A stretch of 64,000 nucleotides of DNA. Origin: Flavobacteriaceae bacterium HL-DH10 (GTDB lineage Bacteria > Bacteroidota > Bacteroidia > Flavobacteriales > Flavobacteriaceae). Within the stretch, counting starts at the first letter, position 1; the number at the start of each line of letters is the position of its first letter. Under the pieces are notes generated by a model. It made no database searches. It was not told the origin of the DNA and saw only the letters and a list, made by a program, of their open reading frames with translations. Shown here piece after piece: positions 1 through 9,199 of the stretch. Location of the stretch: the NCBI GenBank assembly GCA_031826515.1, contig CP134536.1, positions 818,001 through 882,000 on the forward strand. Reading direction: 5' to 3'. The position numbers and the translations under genes are program-made.

Positions 1-1453
1 GTTCGAAATTAAAAGAGCGACAAAAACTAATGAATCTGTTCGTTTTCAATATAAATATTTAGATCACAGAAATGACGATGTTCGAAGAGCTATAGTTAAT
101 CGTCATAAAGTGATTAAATTGATGCGTGATATTTTAGACGAGCAAGAATTTCTAGAAGTAGAAACACCAATACTAACAGCGGGAACCGATGAAGGCGCAA
201 GAGAGTTTATTGTGCCAACAAGAAAAAAAGCAGGATCTTTTTACACATTACCACAAGCACCTCAACAATTCAAACAAATTTTGATGGTGTCTGGTTATGA
301 GAAATATTTCCAAATAGCACGCTGTTTTAGAGATGAAGATTCTCGTGGCGATCGTCAGCCAGAATTCACACAGTTAGATATAGAAATGGCATACGCCAGT
401 ATGCAGCAAATTATAGATTTAAACACAAAAATGTTTAATAACATCGTATCGAAAATATATGGTAAAAAATGGATTTTACATCCGTTTGAAATCATTACCT
501 ATAAAGATGCTATGGATAAATATGGTTGCGACAGACCTGATTTACGCTTCGGATTACAAATGGAAGACATTACTGCCATTGTAAAAGAAACCACCTTCCA
601 AGTATTTAGCAAACCTATTGATGATGGTGGTATTGTAAAATGTATTAAAGTTTCAAAAGAAGAACAAGGTAAAAAACGCTTATCTAAAGGGCAAATAGAA
701 AAACTAACAGCTACCGCTCAACAACACGGTTTAGGTGGCTTAGCATATATTATTGTAAATGAAAATGATTTACAATCGCCAATAATTAAATTCTTAGGTG
801 AAGATATTGCTGCAGGAATTATTAAAGCTACAAATGCTCAAGTTGGTGATATTGTGTTCTTTTCTGCTGCCGATTATGAAACCGCTAACAAAGCATTAGA
901 CGCTGTTCGTCAAGAATTAGGAGCCATGTTAAAATTAATTAATCCTAAAGAGTTAAGACCAGCTTGGGTCGTTGATTTCCCAATGTTTGAAAAAACAGAT
1001 GAAGGTCGTTGGACATTTACACACAACCCGTTCTCTATGCCAGCGATCTATGATATTGACAAACACATGAATGGTAAAGAAGATGAAATTGGGACCATCA
1101 TTGCTCAACAATACGATTTAATACTCAATGGTTACGAAATTGGAGGAGGCTCCGTTCGTGCTCACAAACCAGAAATATTAGAGGCTACCTATAAAAACAT
1201 GGGTTATAATAAAGAGGAAATGCTTAAAAGCGTGGGTACTATGTACGAAGCTTTCCATTATGGCGCACCACCACACGGCGGTATTGCTTGGGGAGTTGAT
1301 AGATTAATGATGATTTTAGAGAAAAAAGCATCTATTAGAGAAGTTATGGCGTTCCCTAAAACAGGCACTAGTGAAGATTTATTATTTGGCTCACCTTCTC
1401 CTTTATCTGACAAAAAAGTAGAAGAAATGAATGTTAGAGTAATCCGCAAATAA
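1..1453 (+). CDS. aspS: Aspartate--tRNA ligase, 5' end cut by window
   Basis: Class II aminoacyl-tRNA synthetase that charges tRNA-Asp in the cytoplasm. The reading frame is open from base 2, so only the anticodon-binding N-terminal domain is missing; about 483 residues are present. Visible motifs are YKYLDHRNDDVRRAI at the domain junction, class II motif 2 (FQIARCFRDEDSRGDRQPEF, an exact stretch expected of AspRS), the GAD-type insertion domain in the middle, and motif 3 (GGIAWGVDRLMMIL) near the C-terminus. The end PSPLSDKKVEEMNVR is typical of bacterial-type AspRS. A strong intrinsic terminator follows 25 bases later, so the gene ends its transcription unit. The internal ATG at 110 is not the true start. 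Confidence 0.97.
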   Translation, partial: FEIKRATKTNESVRFQYKYLDHRNDDVRRAIVNRHKVIKLMRDILDEQEFLEVETPILTAGTDEGAREFIVPTRKKAGSFYTLPQAPQQFKQILMVSGYEKYFQIARCFRDEDSRGDRQPEFTQLDIEMAYASMQQIIDLNTKMFNNIVSKIYGKKWILHPFEIITYKDAMDKYGCDRPDLRFGLQMEDITAIVKETTFQVFSKPIDDGGIVKCIKVSKEEQGKKRLSKGQIEKLTATAQQHGLGGLAYIIVNENDLQSPIIKFLGEDIAAGIIKATNAQVGDIVFFSAADYETANKALDAVRQELGAMLKLINPKELRPAWVVDFPMFEKTDEGRWTFTHNPFSMPAIYDIDKHMNGKEDEIGTIIAQQYDLILNGYEIGGGSVRAHKPEILEATYKNMGYNKEEMLKSVGTMYEAFHYGAPPHGGIAWGVDRLMMILEKKASIREVMAFPKTGTSEDLLFGSPSPLSDKKVEEMNVRVIRK

Positions 1454-1478
1454 TTGTTTTAACTTAATTATAAAACTT

Positions 1479-1508
1479 AAAGCTTCAGTTAATCCTGAAG
1501 CTTTTTTT
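1479..1508 (+). terminator. Intrinsic terminator of aspS
   Basis: A 10-bp stem (AAAGCTTCAG / CTGAAGCTTT) with a 6-base loop is followed by a run of T. It lies 25 bases after the aspS stop codon. Confidence 0.85.
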
Positions 1509-1600
1509 AGGCACATAAAACATAAATTTTAACATTCCTAAACGACTTTTATAAAAACTTTAAGACAGTTTCAGTTTATCTTTAAAAAAAATATAAAATT

Positions 1601-2134
1601 ATGACAAAATCAACTTATTTAACAACCATCGCTTTAGCATTTGTAATGCTATTTTCTATTAATGTAAATGCTCAGAAATTTGCTAAATTGGATAAAAGCC
1701 CAATGGATGCTGCCGCATTTCCTACTGATTATAAAGACGCAAATAAACTGATTAAAATAGTTTACAGCAGGCCTCAACTTAAAGGACGTGAATTAAGTAA
1801 ACTTGCTCCTAACGGAAAAGTTTGGAGAACTGGTGCAAATGAAGCTGCTAATATCACATTATACAAAGACATGAAAATTGCTGGTGAACCTGTAAATTCT
1901 GGCGAATATTCTCTTTTTACAATTCCTGGAGAAAAAGAATGGACAATCATTTTAAGTAAAGATATTAATGTTTGGGGTGCTTATTCTTACAATGAATCTA
2001 ACAATGTTATTAAAGTTTCTGCACCAGTAAGTTCTGGAGAATTATTAGAAGCTTTTTCTATAGCATTTTCTGATGATGGCACAATGCATTTAGGATGGGG
2101 AACAACAAGAGTTGCTGTACCTTTTACTAAATAA
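1601..2134 (+). CDS. DUF2911 family exported protein
   Basis: 177-residue protein with a clear N-terminal signal peptide (hydrophobic residues 7-20, cleavage expected after NVNAQ near residue 25). The body matches the DUF2911 family common in Bacteroidota: an early YSRPQLKGRE motif, WRTGANEAANI about 30 residues later, then a beta-rich region with GEYSLFTIPGEKEWTIIL. The family's biochemical role is not known; the protein is probably periplasmic. It stands alone, flanked by terminators on both sides, with a purine/A-rich stretch before the ATG. Identity of the family is fairly sure, function is not. Confidence 0.85.
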   Translation: MTKSTYLTTIALAFVMLFSINVNAQKFAKLDKSPMDAAAFPTDYKDANKLIKIVYSRPQLKGRELSKLAPNGKVWRTGANEAANITLYKDMKIAGEPVNSGEYSLFTIPGEKEWTIILSKDINVWGAYSYNESNNVIKVSAPVSSGELLEAFSIAFSDDGTMHLGWGTTRVAVPFTK

Positions 2135-2153
2135 GTTAGCAATTTGCAAAACT

Positions 2154-2193
2154 AAAAAGTTCCGAAAAACGAATATGTTTATCGGAACTTTTT
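2154..2193. terminator. Bidirectional intrinsic terminator
   Basis: A 12-bp perfect stem (AAAAAGTTCCGA / TCGGAACTTTTT) with A and T tracts on its two sides lies between the convergent DUF2911 gene and queE. It can serve both strands. Confidence 0.8.
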
Positions 2194-2230
2194 GTTTTAT
2201 CTATTTTATAACAGTAACCGAATACTGAAT

Positions 2231-2860
2231 TTAAGGAATATTCAAATATTTATGCGTTTGTAAAGAGACTTTCCATTTAGGATTCGCCATGACATAATCT
2301 ACAATTTCTGGCACCACTTTATCTCGCTTACTCCACTCGGGTTGTAAATATAAAATGCAGTCTTTATTAACCTTGGCAGCTTGTTCTTCTGCGAAACGAA
2401 AATCATCTTTATTGTAAACAATCACTTTTAACTCATGAGCATTCTCATAAACCTCCTTAGTAGGAAGCTTCATTTTTTTAGGAGATAAACAAATCCAATC
2501 CCAAACACCTGTTAATTTATAAGCTCCAGATGTTTCAATATGAACTTGTAAGCCTTCAGTTTTTAATTGTGTTGTTAAAGCTGTCATGTCCCAAGTTAAA
2601 GGTTCGCCACCCGTAATAACAATAGTATCACTATACTTTTTAGCGTTTTCAACAATCTTTGCAATATCTGTAGGCGGGTGTAAATCGGCATTCCAACTTT
2701 CTTTAACATCACACCAATGACAACCCACATCGCATCCACCAACACGTATAAAATAAGCCGCTGTTCCCTTATGAAATCCTTCTCCCTGAATGGTATAAAA
2801 TTCCTCCATTAAAGGCAACATTTCACCTTTATCTACTAACTCTTGTATCTCTTTATTCAT
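2231..2860 (-). CDS. queE: 7-carboxy-7-deazaguanine synthase
   Basis: Radical SAM enzyme that converts 6-carboxy-tetrahydropterin to 7-carboxy-7-deazaguanine in the queuosine (preQ0) pathway. At 209 residues it has the family's short form: substrate-loop motif EEFYTIQGEG at 19-28, the [4Fe-4S] cysteines as GCDVGCHWC (Cys43, Cys47, Cys50), and the SAM-binding GGEPL. The frame can be extended to a TTG at 2869, but the ATG at 2860 is the better start: a TATCTTTG promoter element sits at 2867-2874, and its +1 would fall on or next to this ATG. The gene is monocistronic here; no other queuosine gene lies in the window. Confidence 0.93.
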   Translation of the reverse strand: MNKEIQELVDKGEMLPLMEEFYTIQGEGFHKGTAAYFIRVGGCDVGCHWCDVKESWNADLHPPTDIAKIVENAKKYSDTIVITGGEPLTWDMTALTTQLKTEGLQVHIETSGAYKLTGVWDWICLSPKKMKLPTKEVYENAHELKVIVYNKDDFRFAEEQAAKVNKDCILYLQPEWSKRDKVVPEIVDYVMANPKWKVSLQTHKYLNIP

Positions 2861-2866
2861 CGTTTG

Positions 2867-2874
2867 CAAAGATA
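2867..2874 (-). promoter_or_regulatory. Candidate -7 element of queE (TAnnTTTG)
   Basis: On the minus strand the sequence reads TATCTTTG, a full match to the Bacteroidota -7 consensus TAnnTTTG, ending only 6 bases before the ATG. No clear -33 TTG was seen at the usual distance. If used, the transcript would have almost no leader. Confidence 0.5.
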
Positions 2875-3011
2875 CATATAACTTAAATTATTTTAGTTAT
2901 TTTAAGTTTCAATTCTAAAAACACGTGTCGTTATTATGTATGATATAAGAATTAAAAAGTCTATTTTTTTCTTCCTTGTTTTTCCTGTATTTTTACCCAA
3001 ATTTATTTGGC

Positions 3012-4556
3012 ATGAGTAACAAAGACACTTTTTTTAAATACATAACGGAAGGTAATACAACAAAAGGTGATTTTATTCCTGTAGGAGCTGCTATGTTAGA
3101 CAGCGAAACCATAACAGGTGCTCATGTAAAAATCCCCTTAAAAACCATGAATCGTCATGGCTTAATTGCTGGCGCTACTGGGACAGGAAAAACAAAATCG
3201 CTACAGGTTTTAGCAGAAAATTTAAGCGATAAAGGAGTTCCTGTTTTACTTATGGATATTAAAGGTGATTTAAGTGGGTTAGCACAACCAAGTCCTGGGC
3301 ACGCAAAAATTGATGAACGTCACGAAAAAATAGGGCTTCCCTTTGAAGCTAAATCGTTTCCTGTTGAAATATTAACCTTATCTGAACAAGACGGTGTTCG
3401 TTTAAGGGCTACGGTTAGTGAATTTGGCCCTGTTCTTCTTTCAAGAATTTTAGATTTAAGCGAAACACAAACAGGTGTTGTTGCTGTCATTTTTCAATAT
3501 TGTGACGACCATCAAATGCCTGTTCTTGATTTAAAAGATTTCAAAAAGATATTGCAATATGCAACTCAAGAAGGTAAAGACGAATTTACAGAAGCTTATG
3601 GAAGAATATCTACTGCCTCAACAGGTGCTATTTTAAGAAAAATTGTAGAGCTTGAACAACAAGGAGCAGATTTGTTTTTTGGTGAAACCTCTTTTGATGT
3701 TGATGACTTATTAAGAGTTAACAATGAAGGTCGTGGTTATATTAATATCATGAGACTAACCGATATTCAAGATAGACCAAAATTATTTTCAACATTTATG
3801 CTGAGTTTGTTAGCCGAAATCTATTCAACATTTCCTGAACAAGGTGATAGCGACAGACCTGAACTTATTATTTTTATTGATGAGGCACATTTAATTTTTA
3901 ATGAAGCTTCAAAAGCATTGCTAAGTCAAATTGAAAGTATTGTAAAATTAATACGAAGTAAAGGAGTTGGTTTATATTTTGTAACACAAAACCCAACTGA
4001 TGTTCCTGAAGGTGTTTTAGGGCAACTCGGTTTAAAAATACAACATGCTTTAAGAGCCTTTACTGCAAAAGACCGAAAAGCTATAAAACTAACCGCAGAA
4101 AACTATCCAGACTCCGAGTATTATGATACTACCGAAGTATTAACATCGCTAGGTATTGGAGAAGCATTGGTGTCTGCTTTAGATGAAAAAGGACGACCAA
4201 CACCATTAGCAGCAACCATGATGCGCGCTCCTATGAGTAGAATGGATGTTTTAACAGAAACTGAATTAGGCAGTTTGCTTTCTAACTCTAAGCTTGTAAA
4301 AAAATATAATAAAACTGTTGATAGAGAAAGTGCTTATGAAATGCTTAATAAAAAAATTGAGTTAGCTGAAACTGAAGAAGCTAAAGAAAAAGTAAGACAA
4401 GAGCGTGAAGCTCTTAAAAAAGCTCAATCTAAGCAACGTGAATACTCTACAACAAGAAGAAAAAGTACCGCTATGAATCCTATTGTAAAAGTACTTACTA
4501 GTGCTACATTTATACGTAGTGTTTTTAGCATATTAACTAAAGTGATAAAAAAATAA
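3012..4556 (+). CDS. HerA/YjgR-like ATPase (DUF853)
   Basis: 514-residue P-loop ATPase of the HerA/FtsK-related family that includes E. coli YjgR. Visible features are Walker A GATGTGKT at residues 54-61, Walker B LIIFIDEAH at 285-293 and a conserved block RSKGVGLYFVTQNPTDVPEGV after it. The C-terminal part is Lys/Glu-rich and likely helical (about 430-480). The physiological role of YjgR-type proteins is not established; HerA relatives translocate on DNA. An upstream TTG at 2976 keeps the frame open but the ATG at 3012 begins the conserved region. It is the first gene of a six-gene plus-strand run ending with rluF. Confidence 0.88.
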   Translation: MSNKDTFFKYITEGNTTKGDFIPVGAAMLDSETITGAHVKIPLKTMNRHGLIAGATGTGKTKSLQVLAENLSDKGVPVLLMDIKGDLSGLAQPSPGHAKIDERHEKIGLPFEAKSFPVEILTLSEQDGVRLRATVSEFGPVLLSRILDLSETQTGVVAVIFQYCDDHQMPVLDLKDFKKILQYATQEGKDEFTEAYGRISTASTGAILRKIVELEQQGADLFFGETSFDVDDLLRVNNEGRGYINIMRLTDIQDRPKLFSTFMLSLLAEIYSTFPEQGDSDRPELIIFIDEAHLIFNEASKALLSQIESIVKLIRSKGVGLYFVTQNPTDVPEGVLGQLGLKIQHALRAFTAKDRKAIKLTAENYPDSEYYDTTEVLTSLGIGEALVSALDEKGRPTPLAATMMRAPMSRMDVLTETELGSLLSNSKLVKKYNKTVDRESAYEMLNKKIELAETEEAKEKVRQEREALKKAQSKQREYSTTRRKSTAMNPIVKVLTSATFIRSVFSILTKVIKK

Positions 4557-4600
4557 GTCGATAATCGGCATTTAATTAACTTAACAAACAGCTCCATTTA

Positions 4601-5164
4601 ATGCGTCATTCATTTTTAGGCATTTTAGCCATAACCTTATTAGTAGTAAGTTGTAACAAAGAACAAAATCCGTTTGAAATTAGCAAACAACATATTGGTG
4701 TTTTAACAGATTCTACTCAAATAAAAGATTTAAAAACTATTTTTAGCAACGATTCTGTTGTGAAATTTATTAGTGGAGACGAATTCGCTGGAAGCAGAAA
4801 TAATATAGAAGTTTTTGAAAAAGGAGGAAAAAAACTATTAATACTTACACCAAAACAAGCTTTAGATTCTACATCGGTTATTGAAAGCATTCAAATTATT
4901 GATCCACGCTATAAAACGTCTAAAAACATATCAACACTAAGCACGTTTAAAGAGGTTTCAAGCACCTATAAAATTTCAAAAATCAGTAATTTAATTAACG
5001 CTGTCCTTATAACTGTTAATGAATTGAATGCCAGTTTTGTAATAGATAAAAAAGAACTTCCTGCAAATCTAAGATTTGATATGAATTTAAAGGTTGAAGC
5101 CACTCATATTCCAGATAATGCAAAGCTGAAATATTTTTTCGTAAATTGGAGTAGTTCTAACTAA
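4601..5164 (+). CDS. Uncharacterised lipoprotein
   Basis: 187 residues with a lipoprotein signal peptide: hydrophobic GILAITLLVVSC, lipobox VVSC with Cys at residue 18, then NKEQN. No domain was recognised. The mature part alternates polar and beta-prone segments and ends NWSSSN. It lies 44 bases after the HerA-like ATPase and 9 bases before the YitT-type gene, so it is likely cotranscribed. Probably membrane-anchored in the periplasm or outer membrane; function unknown. Confidence 0.8.
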   Translation: MRHSFLGILAITLLVVSCNKEQNPFEISKQHIGVLTDSTQIKDLKTIFSNDSVVKFISGDEFAGSRNNIEVFEKGGKKLLILTPKQALDSTSVIESIQIIDPRYKTSKNISTLSTFKEVSSTYKISKISNLINAVLITVNELNASFVIDKKELPANLRFDMNLKVEATHIPDNAKLKYFFVNWSSSN

Positions 5165-5173
5165 TCCGAAAAA

Positions 5174-6145
5174 ATGAATCCACTTTTTTCAAAATTACTA
5201 ATCGATGTTGCACGTAAAAGGCTTGAGAAAAAACAAGCTAATAAACCTATCAGTAAAAAACAGATAGTTCCTTTAGCAAGAAAATTTCAAGTTGAAATAT
5301 CTCATGCTATAAAAGAATATATTTTTATTATAATAGGTGTGTTCTCAGCTGGTTTTGGGCTAAAAGGATTCTTACTACCAAATAGCTTTATAGATGGTGG
5401 TGCTACTGGAATTTCCTTATTATTAAAAAATATAACATCGTTAGAATTGGGGTTACTTTTAGTATTAGTAAACCTCCCTTTTTTAATTCTAGCTTCAAGA
5501 ACTATTGGCATAAAGTTTGCACTAAAAAGTATAGTAGCTATTACACTGTTAGCCTTTGTTGTTCACTTTATTAATTACCCTATTATTACAGAAGACAAAC
5601 TATTAATTGCAGTTTTTGGTGGTTTCTTTTTAGGTTTAGGAATAGGAATGTCCATGAGAGGTGGAAGCGTTATAGATGGCACAGAAGTTTTAGCGATATA
5701 TTTAAGTAGAAAACTCTCATTAACTATTGGAGATGTATTACTATTAATCAATATTTTAATATTTTCTGTTGGAGCTTATATCTTATCTATTGAAATAGCA
5801 CTTTATGCTATTCTTACTTATTTATCTGCTGCTAAAACAGTAGATTTTGTAGTTGATGGCGTTGAAGAATATGTAGGTGTTACTATTATATCGAATAAAC
5901 ATGAAGATTTAAGAAAAATGATTACAGAAAACCTAAGGAGAGCCTGCACTATTTATTCGGGAAAAGGAGGTTATGAAAAAAACGGGAAAAGTTATGATAA
6001 AGATATCATATACACGGTGGTAACGAGATTAGAAATTGCAAAACTGCAAACAGAAATTGATAAAATTGATCGAAATGCATTCATAATAATGGGAGTTGTA
6101 AAAGATTTAAAAGGTGGTATGATAAAGAAAAAACCCATGAAATAA
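5174..6145 (+). CDS. YitT family membrane protein (DUF161/DUF2179)
   Basis: 323 residues. A basic N-terminal stretch (about 1-45) is followed by five to six membrane helices between about residues 50 and 220, including GFGLKGFLLPNSFIDGGATG and LGIGMSMRGGSVIDGTEVLA, the glycine-rich signatures of the DUF161 (YitT) family. The C-terminal 80 residues (VGVTIISNKHEDLRKMI through FIIMGVVKDLKGG) match the cytosolic DUF2179 domain. The family is found in the inner membrane; its substrate is unknown. The start is 9 bases after the upstream lipoprotein. Confidence 0.88.
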   Translation: MNPLFSKLLIDVARKRLEKKQANKPISKKQIVPLARKFQVEISHAIKEYIFIIIGVFSAGFGLKGFLLPNSFIDGGATGISLLLKNITSLELGLLLVLVNLPFLILASRTIGIKFALKSIVAITLLAFVVHFINYPIITEDKLLIAVFGGFFLGLGIGMSMRGGSVIDGTEVLAIYLSRKLSLTIGDVLLLINILIFSVGAYILSIEIALYAILTYLSAAKTVDFVVDGVEEYVGVTIISNKHEDLRKMITENLRRACTIYSGKGGYEKNGKSYDKDIIYTVVTRLEIAKLQTEIDKIDRNAFIIMGVVKDLKGGMIKKKPMK

Positions 6146-6168
6146 AAAACACAAAAAGTTTAAAATTA

Positions 6169-6537
6169 GTGACTCAAAAAAAATACACCATACAAAACAC
6201 CCCATTTGTAGTTCCTACTACCGATGGAAAAGTTATAAAAGAACATTTTGGTTTAGCAACCGATGGGAACTCTCAAATTAGTATTGCTCACATGAAAGCA
6301 CCCGCTGGTTGGAGCGAACCTTTTCAAACTCCAGAGTTTGACGAATACACCTTTATTATAAGCGGTAAAAAACAATTTATAATTGAAAATGAAACTATTA
6401 TTTTAGAAGCAGGACAATCAATAAAAATTAAAAAAAATACGCGAGTACAATATTCCAATCCGTTTACAGAAGTATGTGAATATATTGCTATTTGTACACC
6501 TGCCTTTTCTATAAACTTAGCAAAAAGAGACCATTAA
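6169..6537 (+). CDS. Cupin-domain protein
   Basis: 122-residue small beta-barrel protein. The cupin pattern is visible as PEFDEYTFIISGKKQFII (motif 1 region, with Glu but few His) and EAGQSIKIKKNTRVQYSNP (motif 2 region). Initiation is at GTG, because the frame has no ATG until about residue 43 and a stop lies just upstream. The stop codon directly abuts the ATG of the next gene, which suggests translational coupling with the hydrolase. Substrate not predictable; the usual metal-binding histidines are not all present. Confidence 0.75.
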   Translation: MTQKKYTIQNTPFVVPTTDGKVIKEHFGLATDGNSQISIAHMKAPAGWSEPFQTPEFDEYTFIISGKKQFIIENETIILEAGQSIKIKKNTRVQYSNPFTEVCEYIAICTPAFSINLAKRDH

Positions 6538-7365
6538 ATGAGTAAATATATCCCTAAAATAATTGGACACACCATAAACTTTACTAGCTATTTTTCATCT
6601 AAATATGCTGCAAAATTGGCTGTTAAAATATTTTCAACACCTAAGAAAGGTAAAATAAGTGGAGAAGAAGCCGACTACCTTAAATCTGCTGTTCAAGATG
6701 ATATTACATATAAAGATTTTTCTATAAAAACATATCGCTGGAGCGGAAAAAAAGATACTATTTTATTAGCTCATGGTTGGGAGAGCAATGCTTATAGATG
6801 GAAAGATTTAATAGATTTATTAAAAAAACACGACTACAACATCATTGCTATTGATGCACCTGCTCATGGTAATTCGGGCAGTAAAATATTTAATGCTGTA
6901 TTATATTCTGAATGTATCCACCTTGTCGCTAAAAAATTTGACACAGACATTATTATAGGCCACTCTATAGGCGGTACTGCCGCTGCCATTTCTTTAAGTA
7001 ACTATAGCGCTTTATCCACAAAAAAATTAATATCGTTAGGAGCACCTTCTAACTTTCGTGGATTAGTGAACAACTACATTAAAGTAATGGCTTATAACAA
7101 AAAGGTTTCAAAGGCAATGAATGCCTATTATTTAAAACATTTTGGACAATTACCAGAGTACTTTTCTGTCGCCAATTTTTCAAAAAACATTCGAGCAAAA
7201 GGGCTTATTATTCATGATAAAAAAGATAGAATTATTTCATATAGAGATGCTTTAGACTACTCAAAACACTACAAAAATTCTGAACTCATTAGAACCATTG
7301 GTTTTGGTCATGGATTAAAATCTGAAAAGGTATACAATCATATTTTAGACTTTTTAAAGGCATAA
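6538..7365 (+). CDS. Alpha/beta hydrolase
   Basis: 275 residues with an alpha/beta-hydrolase fold. The oxyanion-side motif AHGWESNAYRW is at about 78-88, a DAPAHGNSG strand/turn at 106-114, the nucleophile elbow GHSIGG puts Ser143 in the catalytic position, an acid is likely in the HDKKDR segment (about 225-231) and the catalytic His in GFGHGLKSE near 260. The substrate cannot be read from sequence; esterase or peptidase-like activity is possible. No signal peptide, so cytoplasmic. It follows the cupin gene with zero spacing and precedes rluF by 19 bases. Confidence 0.82.
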   Translation: MSKYIPKIIGHTINFTSYFSSKYAAKLAVKIFSTPKKGKISGEEADYLKSAVQDDITYKDFSIKTYRWSGKKDTILLAHGWESNAYRWKDLIDLLKKHDYNIIAIDAPAHGNSGSKIFNAVLYSECIHLVAKKFDTDIIIGHSIGGTAAAISLSNYSALSTKKLISLGAPSNFRGLVNNYIKVMAYNKKVSKAMNAYYLKHFGQLPEYFSVANFSKNIRAKGLIIHDKKDRIISYRDALDYSKHYKNSELIRTIGFGHGLKSEKVYNHILDFLKA

Positions 7366-7384
7366 ATTATCGTACTTTTACCCA

Positions 7385-8152
7385 ATGGAAGATCAACTAA
7401 AACGCATTAATAAATTTTTAAGTGAAGTTGGCTACTGCTCACGCAGAGAAGCCGATAAACTTATTGAAGCAGGACGTGTAACTATTAATGGTGTCATACC
7501 TGAAATGGGTACTAAAATTGCCCCTAATGATGTGGTTCATGTTGATGGCGTAGAAATAGAAAACAAAAAAGAATCTTTTGTTTATTTAGCTTTTAATAAA
7601 CCTGTTGGTATTGTTTGTACAACCGACACCGGTGTTGAAAAAGACAATATTATAGATTTTATAAACTACCCTAAACGTATTTTTCCTATTGGAAGGTTAG
7701 ACAAACCCAGTGAAGGCTTAATTCTTCTAACGGATGATGGCGATATTGTAAACAAAATTCTTAGGGCTAGCAATAACCATGAGAAAGAATATATTGTAAC
7801 GGTAGACAAACCTATTTCTCAAACCTTTTTAGAACGCATGCGTAACGGCATTCTGTTAGAAGAGTTGAAACAAACAACTAAAAAGTGTGCTGTTAAAAAG
7901 ATAAACTCGCATACTTTCAGTATTATTTTAACTCAAGGTTTAAATAGGCAAATTAGACGTATGTGCGAATACTTAACTTATGAAGTGGAAACACTAAAAC
8001 GGGTTCGCATTATGAATATAAATCTAGATATGCCTATTGGAGAATATAGAGAACTTACTAAAGAAGAATTTATTAATTTAAATAAACTTTTAGAAGATTC
8101 TACTAAAGAATACAAAGCAACTAAACTGCAAAAAAAAGATAGACGATTTTAA
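7385..8152 (+). CDS. rluF: 23S rRNA pseudouridine synthase RluF
   Basis: 255-residue RNA pseudouridine synthase of the RsuA/RluB/E/F family. An S4 RNA-binding domain occupies about residues 6-52 (RINKFLSEVGYCSRREAD). The catalytic domain carries FNKPVGIVCTT and the active-site motif GRLDKPSEGL with Asp106. The stretch VNKILRASNNHEKEYIVTV is closely like E. coli RluF, which modifies U2604 of 23S rRNA, so RluF is preferred over RluB or RsuA. A basic tail (KKDRRF) ends the protein. It closes the plus-strand gene run; a bidirectional terminator follows. Confidence 0.9.
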   Translation: MEDQLKRINKFLSEVGYCSRREADKLIEAGRVTINGVIPEMGTKIAPNDVVHVDGVEIENKKESFVYLAFNKPVGIVCTTDTGVEKDNIIDFINYPKRIFPIGRLDKPSEGLILLTDDGDIVNKILRASNNHEKEYIVTVDKPISQTFLERMRNGILLEELKQTTKKCAVKKINSHTFSIILTQGLNRQIRRMCEYLTYEVETLKRVRIMNINLDMPIGEYRELTKEEFINLNKLLEDSTKEYKATKLQKKDRRF

Positions 8153-8169
8153 CTTAAGTCTCAAAAAAC

Positions 8170-8206
8170 AAAAAACCTTGTAAATTTTTAATTCACAAGG
8201 TTTTTT
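8170..8206. terminator. Bidirectional terminator between rluF and folD
   Basis: A 12-bp stem (AAAAAACCTTGT / ACAAGGTTTTTT) with a 13-base loop sits between two convergent genes, with A and T tracts on its two sides. Confidence 0.8.
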
Positions 8207-8225
8207 ATTTATATTTTACTCTATA

Positions 8226-9104
8226 CTATTTCAAATTTCTTTCTCTAGCAAGTAATGTGTTTTTAAGTAACATGGCTATAGTCATTGGCCCTACACCTCC
8301 TGGTACAGGAGTTATATAACTTGCTTTTTTACTTACGCTTTCAAATTCTACATCACCAGCTAACCTGTATCCATTTTTCTTAGTGGCATCTGGCACACGT
8401 GTAATTCCCACATCAATAATAACAACATCTTCTTTTACCATATCTCCTGTTAAAAACTCAGAAATACCAATAGCAGCAACAATAATGTCTGCATTTTTTG
8501 TGATATCAGCTAAATTTTTAGAACGACTATGAACAACGGTAACTGTAGCATCTCCCGCTGGTCTTTTCTGACTCATTAAAATACTCATTGGACGACCAAC
8601 AATATGACTTCTTCCCATAACTACTACATTTTTACCAGAAGTCTCTACTTGATACCTTTCTAATAATTCAAGTATACCATAAGGCGTTGCAGGTAAAAAC
8701 GTTGGTAAATCTAAAGCCATTTTCCCAACATTTGTTGGATGAAAACCATCAACATCTTTATCTGGATCTACTGCCATTAAAACTTTTTGTTCGTCAATAT
8801 GATCTGGTAAAGGCAACTGCACTATAAACCCATCAATATCATCATCGTTATTTAGGTCATTTATTTTTCCTAATAATTCTTCTTCACTAGTGTAATCTGG
8901 CAAATCTATAAGTGTAGAATTAAAACCAATACGCTCACAAGCTTTTACTTTAGCATTTACATAGGTCATACTTGCACCATCTGTACCTACTAAAATGGCG
9001 GCAAGGTGTGGCACTTTTTCGCCTTTAGAAATCATTGCTTTAACATGCTCAGCAATTTCATCTTTTATATCGTTACTTACTTTTTTACCGTCTAAAATTG
9101 TCAT
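8226..9104 (-). CDS. folD: Bifunctional methylene-THF dehydrogenase/cyclohydrolase
   Basis: 292-residue cytoplasmic enzyme of one-carbon metabolism. It oxidises 5,10-methylene-THF to methenyl-THF with NADP and hydrolyses it to 10-formyl-THF. The catalytic segment [15 protein letters not shown] holds the conserved Tyr48 and Lys52; [19 protein letters not shown] and the Rossmann-domain motif [13 protein letters not shown] follow in the expected order, and [14 protein letters not shown] is near the end. Length is normal for FolD. It lies 95 bases after ffh on the same strand; that spacer contains a short dispersed repeat (9119-9166), so coupling to ffh is uncertain. Confidence 0.97.
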   Translation of the reverse strand: MTILDGKKVSNDIKDEIAEHVKAMISKGEKVPHLAAILVGTDGASMTYVNAKVKACERIGFNSTLIDLPDYTSEEELLGKINDLNNDDDIDGFIVQLPLPDHIDEQKVLMAVDPDKDVDGFHPTNVGKMALDLPTFLPATPYGILELLERYQVETSGKNVVVMGRSHIVGRPMSILMSQKRPAGDATVTVVHSRSKNLADITKNADIIVAAIGISEFLTGDMVKEDVVIIDVGITRVPDATKKNGYRLAGDVEFESVSKKASYITPVPGGVGPMTIAMLLKNTLLARERNLK

Positions 9105-9118
9105 GCTTTATCTGTTTT

Positions 9119-9166
9119 TGCCACGAATACACGAATATTTTTTTTATCGTAAAGACGCAAACTCAA
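9119..9166. repeat. Degenerate CCACGAAT / CGTAAAGACGCAAA-type repeat
   Basis: In the folD-ffh spacer the plus strand has CCACGAATACACGAAT (the word ACGAAT twice, 8 bases apart) followed by CGTAAAGACGCAAA. Such word pairs are frequent intergenic filler in Bacteroidota genomes; the statement about frequency is from general knowledge, not tested here. Confidence 0.4.
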
Positions 9167-9199
9167 AATTTATTTTTATTTACTGAATATTAACTCAAT

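Noticed and set aside
4557-4600. Terminator after the HerA-like gene
   Set aside because: No convincing stem with a T-run; the next gene is 44 bases on and likely cotranscribed.
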